From Arthrobacter nitroguajacolicus_D (GTDB taxonomy: Bacteria; Actinomycetota; Actinomycetes; Actinomycetales; Micrococcaceae): a DNA stretch of 64,000 nucleotides. Positions 1 through 8,021 of the stretch are shown here, one piece after another. Each line of letters opens with the position of its first letter. Position 1 is the first letter of the stretch. Location of the stretch: NCBI RefSeq assembly GCF_031455195.1, contig NZ_JAVDSH010000001.1, positions 434,001 to 498,000 on the forward strand, read 5' to 3'. The position numbers and the translations under genes were made by a program. The notes below the pieces were generated by a model. The model searched no databases and was not told where the DNA came from. It worked only from the letters and a program-made list of their open reading frames with translations.

Positions 1-2
1 CA

Positions 3-1358
3 GCAGCCCCCCTCACCGTGATGGCCGGAGTGGCACCAGTAGCCCTTGGCGTTGGGGGCATCGGCGCCCCGATGGGTTACGTCATCGCTGGCGCTGTGCT
101 GCTGGTCTTCGCCATCTCCTTCATGGCCATGACCAAGCACGTCAAAGCCGCCGGCGGCTTCTACACATACATCACGCTGGCCATGGGCAAGACCGTGGGC
201 CTGGCCTCAGCCATCCTGGCAATCGTTTCCTACAACTGCCTGCAAATCGGCGTCTACGGGCTCTTCGCCGTCCAGACCCAGGCAATGCTCCACACGCTCT
301 TCGGCCTCGACGTTCCCTGGCCGGTAGTGGCCTTGGTTGCGATCGCAGCGGTGTGGTTCCTTGGATACCGCGGCATCGACGTCGGAGCAAAGGTCCTGGG
401 GGTCCTGCTCATCGCCGAAACCGCAATCCTTGCCGTCATGGGGGTTGGAATCCTGGCCCGTGGAGGCGCCCAAGGCATCAGCTTCTCCTCCTTCTCCCCC
501 GAGCACGCGTTCACGCCAGGCGTGCTGGCCATCCTCGCCATCTGCTTCGCAGCTTTCATGGGCTTTGAATCCACCGTGCTGTACCGGCGCGAAGCACGCA
601 ATCCTGACAAGTCGGTCCCCCGGGCAACCTACATTGCCGTAGGTTTCATGTCCGTGTTCTACGCGTTCATCGTCTGGACCGTCATCCAGGCATATGGGGA
701 CGGAAACGTGGTGGAGGCTGCCGGTGAACTGGCCGATGGCATGTTCTTCGCTACCATCAACCAATACGTGGGGCCCTGGGCCGAAGTCGTCATGTACGTG
801 CTGATCGTGACCAGTGTCTACGCATCCCAGCTTGCCTTCCACAACGCCATCAACCGCTACGTGTACATGCTGGCGAAAGACGGCGTCCTGCCCGCATTCC
901 TTGGCAAGACACACCCCAAATACAAGTCGCCGCATCGTGCAGGTCAGATCCAGACTGTCCTGGCCGCCGTCGTCATTATCATCTGTGCGATCGCAGGGGC
1001 CGACCCGTACAAGCAACTGCTGATCTGGGTCAACACTCCGGGCATATTCGGGATCGTTGCCCTCCAGGGCTTGGTTTCTGTCGCTGCCTTCATCTACCTG
1101 CGCCGTAACCCAGCCGCTGTCACGAACCGCCTGATCATCCCGCTGACCATCGCCTCGGCCGTCCTGCTGTTCGGAGTGGTGGCACTGATCGCCATCAACA
1201 TCGAGCTCCTCACCTTTGCCGATGCCCTGACCAACACCATCCTGCTGCTGGTGGCACCGCTGGTGTTCCTCGCTGGCCTCCTGATTGCCCGCGGCCTGCG
1301 CACCAACCGCCCTGACGTCTTCTCCCGGATTGGAAGCTTCGAAAGCCATGACTCCTGA
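3..1358 (+). CDS. APC-family amino acid/amine permease, 5' end cut by window
   Basis: An inner-membrane transporter of the amino acid-polyamine-organocation (APC) superfamily. The reading frame is open to the left edge (it begins Ala-Ala-Pro-Leu-Thr-Val-Met), so the true start and the first membrane segment lie outside the window; about 451 residues are visible. What is seen is a series of long hydrophobic helices with short polar loops, and the motif AAFMGFESTVLYRREARNPD followed by RATYIAVG, which matches the conserved 'GFE...EE..NP...PRA' block of APC permeases. The stop overlaps the start of the amidohydrolase gene by 11 nt (ATG at 1348), so the two are probably co-transcribed and the substrate of the permease may be the substrate of that hydrolase. 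The substrate itself cannot be read from the sequence. Confidence 0.85.
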   Translation, partial: AAPLTVMAGVAPVALGVGGIGAPMGYVIAGAVLLVFAISFMAMTKHVKAAGGFYTYITLAMGKTVGLASAILAIVSYNCLQIGVYGLFAVQTQAMLHTLFGLDVPWPVVALVAIAAVWFLGYRGIDVGAKVLGVLLIAETAILAVMGVGILARGGAQGISFSSFSPEHAFTPGVLAILAICFAAFMGFESTVLYRREARNPDKSVPRATYIAVGFMSVFYAFIVWTVIQAYGDGNVVEAAGELADGMFFATINQYVGPWAEVVMYVLIVTSVYASQLAFHNAINRYVYMLAKDGVLPAFLGKTHPKYKSPHRAGQIQTVLAAVVIIICAIAGADPYKQLLIWVNTPGIFGIVALQGLVSVAAFIYLRRNPAAVTNRLIIPLTIASAVLLFGVVALIAINIELLTFADALTNTILLLVAPLVFLAGLLIARGLRTNRPDVFSRIGSFESHDS

Positions 1359-2982
1359 CCTCATCATCCTGGCCGACACCGTTCACACACTGGATGACCG
1401 GCCACACCATGAGCCCATACAAGCCGTCGCAGTCAGCGGCGGCGTGGTTGCCGCCGTCGGAAGCCGCTCGGACGCCCAAAGCTGGCGCCAAGCGGGAACA
1501 CGGGTGGTTGACCTCGGCACGGCTACGCTGACGCCAGGGCTGGTGGACTGCCATATCCACCCCGTATTTGGGCTTGACCTTACGGTCGGTGTGGACCTGT
1601 CCGGCGCGGGCACGTTGGAGGAAGTCCGCGCCCTGTTGCGCACGGAAGCAGCGAACGACGGCGAGTGGTTGCGTGGCTGGGGCCTGAACCCGAACGCTTT
1701 CGGCACCACCCCCATGCACCGCCATGCCTTGGACGATGTCAGCGGCGGGAAGCCAGCCCTTGTACGGCTGTTCGATGGCCATTCGGCGCTGGCCAACAGC
1801 CGGGCGCTTGACCGTGCCGGCGTCCACGGGCCGGAGGAATTCGACCAGGCTTCGGAGGTGGTTTGCGACGGCGATGGCACCCCCACCGGGCTCCTGCTGG
1901 AAGCCGCGGCCATGGAACTCGTCCAGCGGCACATGCCGCAGGAGTCCTTCGCCGAGCGTAAGGCGCGGCTGGCCGGGCTGCTGAGGGACTTCGCCCGTTC
2001 CGGCCTGACCGGCGGCCACATCATGGACCACAGTGAAGAATCGACCGCCCTGTTGCAGGCACTGGAAGCAGACGGTGAACTGCCCCTCAGGCTCCGGACC
2101 GCTCCGTGGTGCATGCCAGGCAGTGGCGAAGCCCAATGGAAGGACATGGCCCGCAGCATCGGAACCGGTGGTCGCCGCTGGTCCATCGAGGCCATCAAGC
2201 TTTTCGTGGACGGGACAGTCGATAACGGCACCGCGTGGCTCTACGAACCGGACACCCTTGGCCAATCCACGGCAGCGTTCTGGCCCCGTCCCGAGGACTA
2301 CACCGCTGCTGTCCGCTACTTCGCCTCCCGGGGAATCCCCACAGCGACGCACGCCATCGGAGACGCGGGCGTGCACCATGTATTGAATGCGTTGGAATCG
2401 CTGGCCGAGACTGTTCCAGCCGATGTCCTGCGCCGGACCGTGCACCGGATCGAGCACATCGAATCCGTACCGGACCAACTGGTGGAACGCTTCAAGGACG
2501 CGGGAGTGGTGGCCAGCATGCAACCAACGCATTGCACGCACTATTCGCTCGCGGACCACAGCGACAACTGGTCTACCCGCCTGGGCCCCGAACGTGCGGA
2601 CCGGGCATGGCGGTGCAGGGACCTTCGTGATGCCGGAGTGACCCTGGGCATCGGCTCGGACTGGCCCATCGCACCCTACGAGCCGCTTCCCATCATCGCC
2701 GATTCGCAGCTGCGCCGGCGATCCGGACATCCCGAGCAGCAGCCCATCGCCCCAGCCCAGGCCCTCACCGCGCTCCAGGCCCTCGAGGGATACACCTCAC
2801 ACGCGGCCAAGGCTGCAGGGCTGTGGGATGTTTCGGGCTCCATCACCGTTGGCAAGCGCGCAGACTTCACAGCCTTCGAGATGGATCCCCTGACCACCGC
2901 GCCTGACGAGTTCGCCGCAAGCAGTGTTTTGGGAACCTTCGTGGACGGCGAGATCCAGTTCATGTTGGAGCGGCTCGGCTAG
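1348..2982 (+). CDS. Amidohydrolase family 3 protein (YtcJ-like metal-dependent hydrolase)
   Basis: A cytosolic metal-dependent hydrolase of the amidohydrolase superfamily, TIM-barrel fold, 544 residues, a normal length for YtcJ-like proteins. Metal-binding motifs in order: TPGLVDCHIHP (His69, His71), IEAIKLFVDGTVDNG (the Lys position), ATHAIGDAG (His), HRIEHIES (His) and GIGSDWPIAPYEPLP (Asp). I chose the ATG at 1348 because the homologous N-terminus (MTPDLIILADTVHTLDD) starts there, inside the last codons of the permease gene. The C-terminal KRADFTAFEMDPLT is the beta-sandwich segment typical of the family. Reaction: hydrolysis of an amide or related C-N bond; substrate unknown. Its stop shares the CTAG tetranucleotide with the stop of the convergent hrpB gene. 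Confidence 0.88.
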   Translation: MTPDLIILADTVHTLDDRPHHEPIQAVAVSGGVVAAVGSRSDAQSWRQAGTRVVDLGTATLTPGLVDCHIHPVFGLDLTVGVDLSGAGTLEEVRALLRTEAANDGEWLRGWGLNPNAFGTTPMHRHALDDVSGGKPALVRLFDGHSALANSRALDRAGVHGPEEFDQASEVVCDGDGTPTGLLLEAAAMELVQRHMPQESFAERKARLAGLLRDFARSGLTGGHIMDHSEESTALLQALEADGELPLRLRTAPWCMPGSGEAQWKDMARSIGTGGRRWSIEAIKLFVDGTVDNGTAWLYEPDTLGQSTAAFWPRPEDYTAAVRYFASRGIPTATHAIGDAGVHHVLNALESLAETVPADVLRRTVHRIEHIESVPDQLVERFKDAGVVASMQPTHCTHYSLADHSDNWSTRLGPERADRAWRCRDLRDAGVTLGIGSDWPIAPYEPLPIIADSQLRRRSGHPEQQPIAPAQALTALQALEGYTSHAAKAAGLWDVSGSITVGKRADFTAFEMDPLTTAPDEFAASSVLGTFVDGEIQFMLERLG

Positions 2983-5618
2983 CCGGCCTGCATCCGGTTC
3001 TTGGTTTTGGCCGTGGCCGGCGCCGTCCACGGGTCTTCGGGCCAGGGATGCTTGGGGTAGCGCCCACGCATCTCGGCCCGGACCTGCGCGTAGGGTCCGG
3101 ACCAGAACGACGTGAGGTCGTCCGTTACCGCCAACGGCCGTCCGGCCGGTGACAGCAGGTGGAAGAGCACCGGAACCTTGCCATCGACCAGGCGTGGCGT
3201 ACGGTCCCAGCCGAAGCACTCCTGGAGCTTGACCGCCACAACAGGCCTGCCAGAGTCGTTGTCCACGTCCGGATAATCGATCCGCACCCGCGAACCGCTC
3301 GGCACCTCCAGGCGCTCGGGCAGCAGGCTGTCCAGCCGCGAGGCCTCCGGCCAGGGCAGCAGGCGCCGCAGGGGCTCCAGGAGGTTGACCGAACCGGCGG
3401 GCGAGCCGGAGGCGATGGCCTCCAGCTCGGGGGCCAACCACTCGTCCAGCCTGGAGAGCAAGCCGTCGTCACTGACGTCCGGCCAGGGATCACCGAGCTC
3501 CCGACGCAGCAATGCGAGCCGTCTGCGCAGGGCGTCGGCCGGCGCCGACCACCCAATCATGGAGAGCCCAGCTTTCTCCAGAGCCTCCGCCACGGCATGC
3601 CGGCCGGCTTCCACGCTGGGTCGCACAGGCGTGGCGGACAAGACGATGGCGCCCAAACGGCGTTCCAGGGTGGCGGTTACGCGCCCTTGGCCGAACTTTG
3701 CCGTCGTCTCCGCGACCAGGAGATGCGGCGCGGCCGCTTCTGCAAGCTCCGCCGACAACGGTGCGGCCGACCGGATGACAGCGCCGGTACCGGCAGCGTC
3801 ACGACCCTGGGCGCGGGACACCTCGGCAACAGCAAGCCACTCATGGGCCGACAACGGGCTCCCCGCAGGGAGACCGGCACGCGTTCCGGACGAGAGCAGG
3901 TAGGTGGTGGAACCATCGCCGGGAACGCGCCTGGCGATCCGATCCGGGAACGCCAATGCCACCACAAACCCGGGCGCTTCCCTCGCCGTGACGCCCTTGT
4001 TTCCTTGGGAAGGTGCGACGTTTCCGTGGGAAGGTTCGACGGCGGCCGCCTCCCGCCGCGCAATCGACTCCATCCGCCGGGTGTCCTCAGCGAAACGCCG
4101 GGCGCCCGGGTGTGACGCAGAACGGAGTGATGAGATCAACGTGGTGAGATCGGCACCGGGAGCCCGCTGGTCCCCCGCCACCAGCGCCACCGTTTCCGCG
4201 GCCGCGCGCGGGCCAACAACCGGGGACCCGTCCAGCAAGGCGCGGGCAAGCCGCGGGTCGGCTGGGATCCTGGCCAAGGTCTTGCCCACACTGGTGGCGC
4301 TTCCGTCATCCGCCACGGCGCCCAATTCCCGGAGCACCTCCACAGCATCCCTCATGGCGATGGCAGGTGGTTGGTCAGGAAGCGACAAGCCCTCGCCGCC
4401 CGGCGCACCCCAACAAGCCAGAACAAGGGCGGCGCCGGTCAGGTCCGCTACGGACATTTCCGGGGTTTGGTGCGCAGGGGCTGCGGCAAACGCCTGCTGG
4501 TCATAACAACGCACCACAGTGCCCGGCCCCTGCCGCGCAGCCCGGCCGGCCCGCTGCTCCGCCGAGGCACGGGAACAGGAGACGGTGACCAGGCCGGACA
4601 TTCCGCGTCCCGCGTCGCGGCGCGGCTCCCTGGAGAGTCCCGAGTCAATGACCAGGCGGACCCCCGGAACGGTGAGCGACGATTCGGCCAGGGACGTGGA
4701 GACGATAATCCGGGGCGGGCCTCCGGGCTCACGGCCGGATACTGCGCGGTCCTGGGACTCCGTTCCAATCTGGCCGTGCAACTCCAGCACCTCAATCCCG
4801 GCGGTAACCTGCCCCCGAAGGCGGGCAGCGACGTCGGACACTTCCCGGGCTCCCGGAAGGAACACCAAGGCATCCACCTCGGGATTGGTGTCCAGGGCAG
4901 CAGCGTGGGCGGTCGCAGCGGTGCGGGCTACGTGGTCAAGGAAGCTGCGGGCCACTCCCCGACCATCCATCCGCTGCTCCCGGGCTGGCATCCACCGAAC
5001 GTTCAACGGATGCAACGCCGACGGACAGTCGACGACGGGAGCCGGGCCGTCGCCGTCGGGCCCTGCTTTCCCAAGGAGCGCGGCGAAGCGCGGTGCGTCG
5101 AGCGTGGCGGACATTGCCACCAACGTCAGGTCGTCCCGGAGCTCGCGGACCTCCGCAAGCATGCCGAGAAGGAGGTCCGTTTCCAGGCCGCGCTCGTGGA
5201 CCTCGTCCAGGACCACCGCATGGACGGCTTCAAGGCCCGGGTCGGCCAGCAGCCTGCGCAGAAGGATGCCGGGCGTGACGAACTCCACCATGGTGTCGTT
5301 GCTGATTTTGCTTTCACCCCGGACGGTGTAGCCAACCCTGCCACCAAGCCGGGTGCCGTCCAGGGCGGCAAGTCGACGGGCGGCGGACCGGGCAGCGACA
5401 CGCCGGGGCTGGGTAACGACGACGCGCGGCTGGCCGGGGTGCCGTTCGGACACAAGATTGGACAGCAGCGGCGGCACCAAAGTGGTTTTACCCGTACCTG
5501 GCGGTGCCTGCACGACTGCGGTGCCGGCGTCGCCCTGGTTGGTGAGGGCCGAGGCGAGGTTTTCGAGGGAATCGGCGAAGACCAGTCCCCTGCCGATGGC
5601 GTCCAGTCTGAATGTCAC
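2979..5618 (-). CDS. hrpB: ATP-dependent helicase HrpB
   Basis: A DEAH-type ATP-dependent RNA helicase of the HrpB family, 879 residues, slightly longer than Gram-negative HrpB. Visible motifs: Walker A APPGTGKTT (residues 38-46), DEVH (138-141) within VVLDEVHERGLETDLLLG, VAMSATLD (motif III), IIVSTSLAESSLTVPGV (motif V) and EQRAGRAARQGPG (motif VI). After the helicase core comes the helicase-associated domain and the HrpB C-terminal domain ending PKHPWPEDP, the family signature near the C-terminus. The start is GTG at 5618; an AGGGA stands 10 nt upstream. Its cellular role in actinobacteria is not well established. It stands alone on the minus strand, convergent with the amidohydrolase gene. 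Confidence 0.93.
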   Translation of the reverse strand: MTFRLDAIGRGLVFADSLENLASALTNQGDAGTAVVQAPPGTGKTTLVPPLLSNLVSERHPGQPRVVVTQPRRVAARSAARRLAALDGTRLGGRVGYTVRGESKISNDTMVEFVTPGILLRRLLADPGLEAVHAVVLDEVHERGLETDLLLGMLAEVRELRDDLTLVAMSATLDAPRFAALLGKAGPDGDGPAPVVDCPSALHPLNVRWMPAREQRMDGRGVARSFLDHVARTAATAHAAALDTNPEVDALVFLPGAREVSDVAARLRGQVTAGIEVLELHGQIGTESQDRAVSGREPGGPPRIIVSTSLAESSLTVPGVRLVIDSGLSREPRRDAGRGMSGLVTVSCSRASAEQRAGRAARQGPGTVVRCYDQQAFAAAPAHQTPEMSVADLTGAALVLACWGAPGGEGLSLPDQPPAIAMRDAVEVLRELGAVADDGSATSVGKTLARIPADPRLARALLDGSPVVGPRAAAETVALVAGDQRAPGADLTTLISSLRSASHPGARRFAEDTRRMESIARREAAAVEPSHGNVAPSQGNKGVTAREAPGFVVALAFPDRIARRVPGDGSTTYLLSSGTRAGLPAGSPLSAHEWLAVAEVSRAQGRDAAGTGAVIRSAAPLSAELAEAAAPHLLVAETTAKFGQGRVTATLERRLGAIVLSATPVRPSVEAGRHAVAEALEKAGLSMIGWSAPADALRRRLALLRRELGDPWPDVSDDGLLSRLDEWLAPELEAIASGSPAGSVNLLEPLRRLLPWPEASRLDSLLPERLEVPSGSRVRIDYPDVDNDSGRPVVAVKLQECFGWDRTPRLVDGKVPVLFHLLSPAGRPLAVTDDLTSFWSGPYAQVRAEMRGRYPKHPWPEDPWTAPATAKTKNRMQAG

Positions 5619-5647
5619 CAGACCATTGTCCCTGTTGGGGGCGCGGG

Positions 5648-5681
5648 AAAGGCCACGCTTCCGGGAGGAGGCGTGGCCTTT
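5648..5681 (-). terminator. Hairpin terminator between adh and hrpB
   Basis: An 11-bp perfect stem, AAAGGCCACGC (5648-5658) and GCGTGGCCTTT (5671-5681), with a 12-nt loop. It lies 43 nt after the stop of the minus-strand alcohol dehydrogenase gene and upstream of hrpB. On the minus strand the stem ends in TTT, so it would stop adh transcripts. A T-run also follows on the plus strand. Confidence 0.7.
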
Positions 5682-5723
5682 CGTGTTTTTGGTGGCGCCG
5701 TGTTTACGGTGTCGCCGGGGGTC

Positions 5724-6767
5724 CTAGCCGATGGTGGAGGTGTCGATGACGAAGCGGTAGCGGACGTCGGAGGCAAGCACGCGCTCGTACGCCTCGTTGA
5801 TCTGGCTCGCGGGAATGACCTCGATTTCTGCGCCAAGGCTGTGCTCGGCGCAGAAGTTCAGCATTTCCTGGGTCTCCGGGATGCCGCCGATCATGGAACC
5901 GGCGAACCGGCGACGGCCGCCGATGAGGGCGAAGGCGTTCACCGGCAGCGGTTCAGCCGGCGCTCCAACGTTGACCAACGTTCCATCGAGGCTCAACAGC
6001 TGCAGGTAGGAGCTGATGTCGATGGAAGCGCTGACAGTGTTAATGATGAGGTCGAAGGTGCCAGCCAGCTCCTCGAAGGTGGCGGGGTCGCTGGTGGCGT
6101 AGTAGTGGTCCGCGCCGAGCTTGAGGCCGTCTTCCATCTTTTTCAGCGACTGCGACAGGACGGTCACCTCGGCACCCATTGCGTGGGCGATTTTGACGCC
6201 CATGTGGCCCAAACCGCCCAAGCCGACAATGGCGACCTTCTTGCCGGGACCCGCACCCCAGTGGTGCAGCGGGGAGAAGGTGGTGATGCCTGCGCACAAC
6301 AGCGGTGCGGCAACATCGAGGTCCAGACCTTCCGGAATGGTGACAACAAAGTCTTCGTTCACCACAACGTTGGTTGAGTAGCCACCTTGGGTGATGGTGC
6401 CGTCGCGGTCCACTGCGCCATAGGTGCCCACGTTGCCCTTGAGGCAGTACTGCTCTTCGCCGGCCAGGCAGTTCTTGCACTCTTTGCAGGAATTGACCAT
6501 GCAGCCGACGCCGACGCGGTCGCCCACCTTATGCTTGGTGACCTCGGAGCCGACTTCGGTGACGATACCGGCGATCTCATGACCCGGGACCAGCGGGTAC
6601 TGCTGGGGGCCCCAGTCACCGCGGACGGTGTGGATGTCCGAGTGGCAGATTCCGGCGAACTTGATGTCGATATGGACGTCGTTCGGCCCCACCTCACGGC
6701 GGTCGATGGTGGTCAGGGTCAGGTCGCCCGTGGCCGAGGGTGAAGCAAATGCGGAAGCGGTAGGCAT
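5724..6767 (-). CDS. NAD(P)-dependent zinc alcohol dehydrogenase (CAD/YahK-like)
   Basis: A medium-chain zinc alcohol dehydrogenase or aldehyde reductase of the cinnamyl-alcohol-dehydrogenase type, 347 residues. Catalytic zinc ligands are visible in CHSD (Cys41) and GHE (His63-Glu64); the structural zinc lobe has four cysteines (94, 97, 100, 108); the Rossmann motif is VGLGGLGHMG. This is the NADPH-preferring YahK/AdhA-like group that reduces a wide range of aldehydes. The start is the ATG at 6767, preceded by AGGAG five nt upstream; the frame extends further but has no better ribosome site. It is divergent from the MmyB-like regulator at 6898, with an imperfect inverted repeat between them, so that regulator probably controls it. 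Confidence 0.9.
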   Translation of the reverse strand: MPTASAFASPSATGDLTLTTIDRREVGPNDVHIDIKFAGICHSDIHTVRGDWGPQQYPLVPGHEIAGIVTEVGSEVTKHKVGDRVGVGCMVNSCKECKNCLAGEEQYCLKGNVGTYGAVDRDGTITQGGYSTNVVVNEDFVVTIPEGLDLDVAAPLLCAGITTFSPLHHWGAGPGKKVAIVGLGGLGHMGVKIAHAMGAEVTVLSQSLKKMEDGLKLGADHYYATSDPATFEELAGTFDLIINTVSASIDISSYLQLLSLDGTLVNVGAPAEPLPVNAFALIGGRRRFAGSMIGGIPETQEMLNFCAEHSLGAEIEVIPASQINEAYERVLASDVRYRFVIDTSTIG

Positions 6768-6827
6768 GTTTCTCCTGCGTGTATGTCTTAAGTGGATGTT
6801 TCCATCTAACACTCTTTGCCTGAAAGG

Positions 6828-6869
6828 AAGGGAGACACTGCTGTTAGGGGTACTGGCAGTGACTCCCTT
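6828..6869. promoter_or_regulatory. Imperfect inverted repeat in adh/regulator divergent promoter
   Basis: Arms AAGGGAGACACTGC (6828-6841) and GCAGTGACTCCCTT (6856-6869) match as 14-bp inverted repeats with one mismatch and a 14-nt spacer. They lie in the 130-bp gap between the divergent adh and MmyB-like regulator genes, about 30 bp before the regulator start. This is the expected place for the regulator's own operator; the assignment is inference. Confidence 0.5.
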
Positions 6870-6897
6870 AGCCGGCCAAAAGTCTTACCGTTGAACC

Positions 6898-7821
6898 ATG
6901 GACAACCGGACCGAGACGCGCGACTTCCTCTCCACCCGGCGGGCAAAGATCACTCCGGAGCAGGCGGGGCTGCCCGCGTACGGCGGCAACCGACGGGTCC
7001 CAGGACTTCGCCGCGGCGAGGTTGCCATGCTCGCCGGGGTCAGCGTGGAGTACTACACCCGGCTGGAACGAGGAAACCTCTCAGGGGCATCTGACAGCGT
7101 GCTCGAGTCCCTGGCCAACGCCCTGCAACTCGACGAGGCCGAGCGGGCCCACCTCTACGACCTCGCCCGCGCGGCCAGCGAGGGTGGTCGGCCGCGTCGA
7201 CGCCCCGCCCGGAAACAGGCCATCCGCGCGGGAGTGCAACTGACGTTGGACGCCATCACCAACTCACCGGCGATCGTGCGCAACGGACGCCTGGACATCC
7301 TGGCGAGCAACGCGCTGGGGCGGGCACTGTATTCCGACCTCCACTCCGGTCATAACGGCAATTCGGCCGAGCCGCCAAACCTTGCCCGTTATCTCTTCTT
7401 CGACGAACGCAGCCACGCCTTTTACCCGGACTGGGAGCGCGCAGCCAACGACACCGTAGCGATCATGCGCACCGAGGCCGGCATGGACCCCTACGACCGG
7501 GGACTGACGGATTTGGTGGGTGAACTGTCCACCCGGAGCGAGGAATTCCGGGTGCGGTGGGCCGCGCACAACGTCCGACAGCACTACACCGGGCAGAAGT
7601 TCTTCAGGCATCCGATCGTTGGAGAGCTCCGCATGCTGTACGAGGCCATGGGGTTCGCCGCCGACACCGGGCTGACACTGACTGTCTACAACGCGGAACC
7701 CGATACGCCGACGGCGGACGCCTTCCGCCTGCTTGCCAGCTGGGCCGCCACCATGCAGCAGCCCGATGCCTCCCGTGATCGCTTGCAGGACGAGGCGCTA
7801 CGGAACACTCAGAACCAGTAG
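6898..7821 (+). CDS. Helix-turn-helix regulator with MmyB-like ligand domain
   Basis: A 307-residue transcription factor. Residues about 33-80 form an XRE-type HTH (VPGLRRGEVAMLAGVSVEYY followed by TRLERG), the typical start of the actinobacterial MmyB-like family. The C-terminal about 190 residues (AGVQLTLDAITNSPAIVRNG onward, with RWAAHNVRQHYTGQKFF) match the MmyB-like ligand-binding domain, thought to bind a fatty acid or similar small ligand. Members are often divergent from a short-chain or zinc alcohol dehydrogenase that they repress, exactly the arrangement here. The ATG follows a possible -10 TACCGT by six nt, which suggests a leaderless transcript. Confidence 0.9.
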   Translation: MDNRTETRDFLSTRRAKITPEQAGLPAYGGNRRVPGLRRGEVAMLAGVSVEYYTRLERGNLSGASDSVLESLANALQLDEAERAHLYDLARAASEGGRPRRRPARKQAIRAGVQLTLDAITNSPAIVRNGRLDILASNALGRALYSDLHSGHNGNSAEPPNLARYLFFDERSHAFYPDWERAANDTVAIMRTEAGMDPYDRGLTDLVGELSTRSEEFRVRWAAHNVRQHYTGQKFFRHPIVGELRMLYEAMGFAADTGLTLTVYNAEPDTPTADAFRLLASWAATMQQPDASRDRLQDEALRNTQNQ

Positions 7822-7846
7822 TCCCCAGCCAGAACACAAAGGAACC

Positions 7847-7986
7847 ATGCATATCTTTCCTAAGACCACCAGCACCAAGGGGCCGGCGCATCTCTTCACC
7901 GGGGGGAAACCGCCGGAGTGACGGACGGCTCCGAAACCACGTGGGGCGAGCTGGTCACCGACGAGGAGTACGTCTGCCCCGCATGA
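7847..7986 (+). pseudogene. Remnant of a small cupin-domain protein gene
   Basis: Two short stretches match the two ends of the cupin family often annotated as (R)-mandelonitrile lyase-like. The first (7847-7921, AAAGGA site upstream) begins MHIFPKTTSTKGPAHLFTG, like the usual 'KGPA..FTG' N-terminus, and stops after 24 codons. The second (7924-7983, another frame) reads ETTWGELVTDEEY, like the usual C-terminal 'WGE.VTDEEY'. The metal-binding cupin core expected between them, about 80 residues, is missing, so this is an internally deleted and frameshifted gene. The family assignment rests on remembered family ends and needs a search. Confidence 0.55.
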
Positions 7987-8021
7987 TCGAACCGAATCGC
8001 TTGCGCCCCCGACGTCGCGTC

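Noticed and set aside
4371..6377. A 668-codon plus-strand open frame across hrpB and adh
   Set aside because: It runs antisense through two recognised genes and over a terminator; the translation is low-complexity Gly/Arg-rich.
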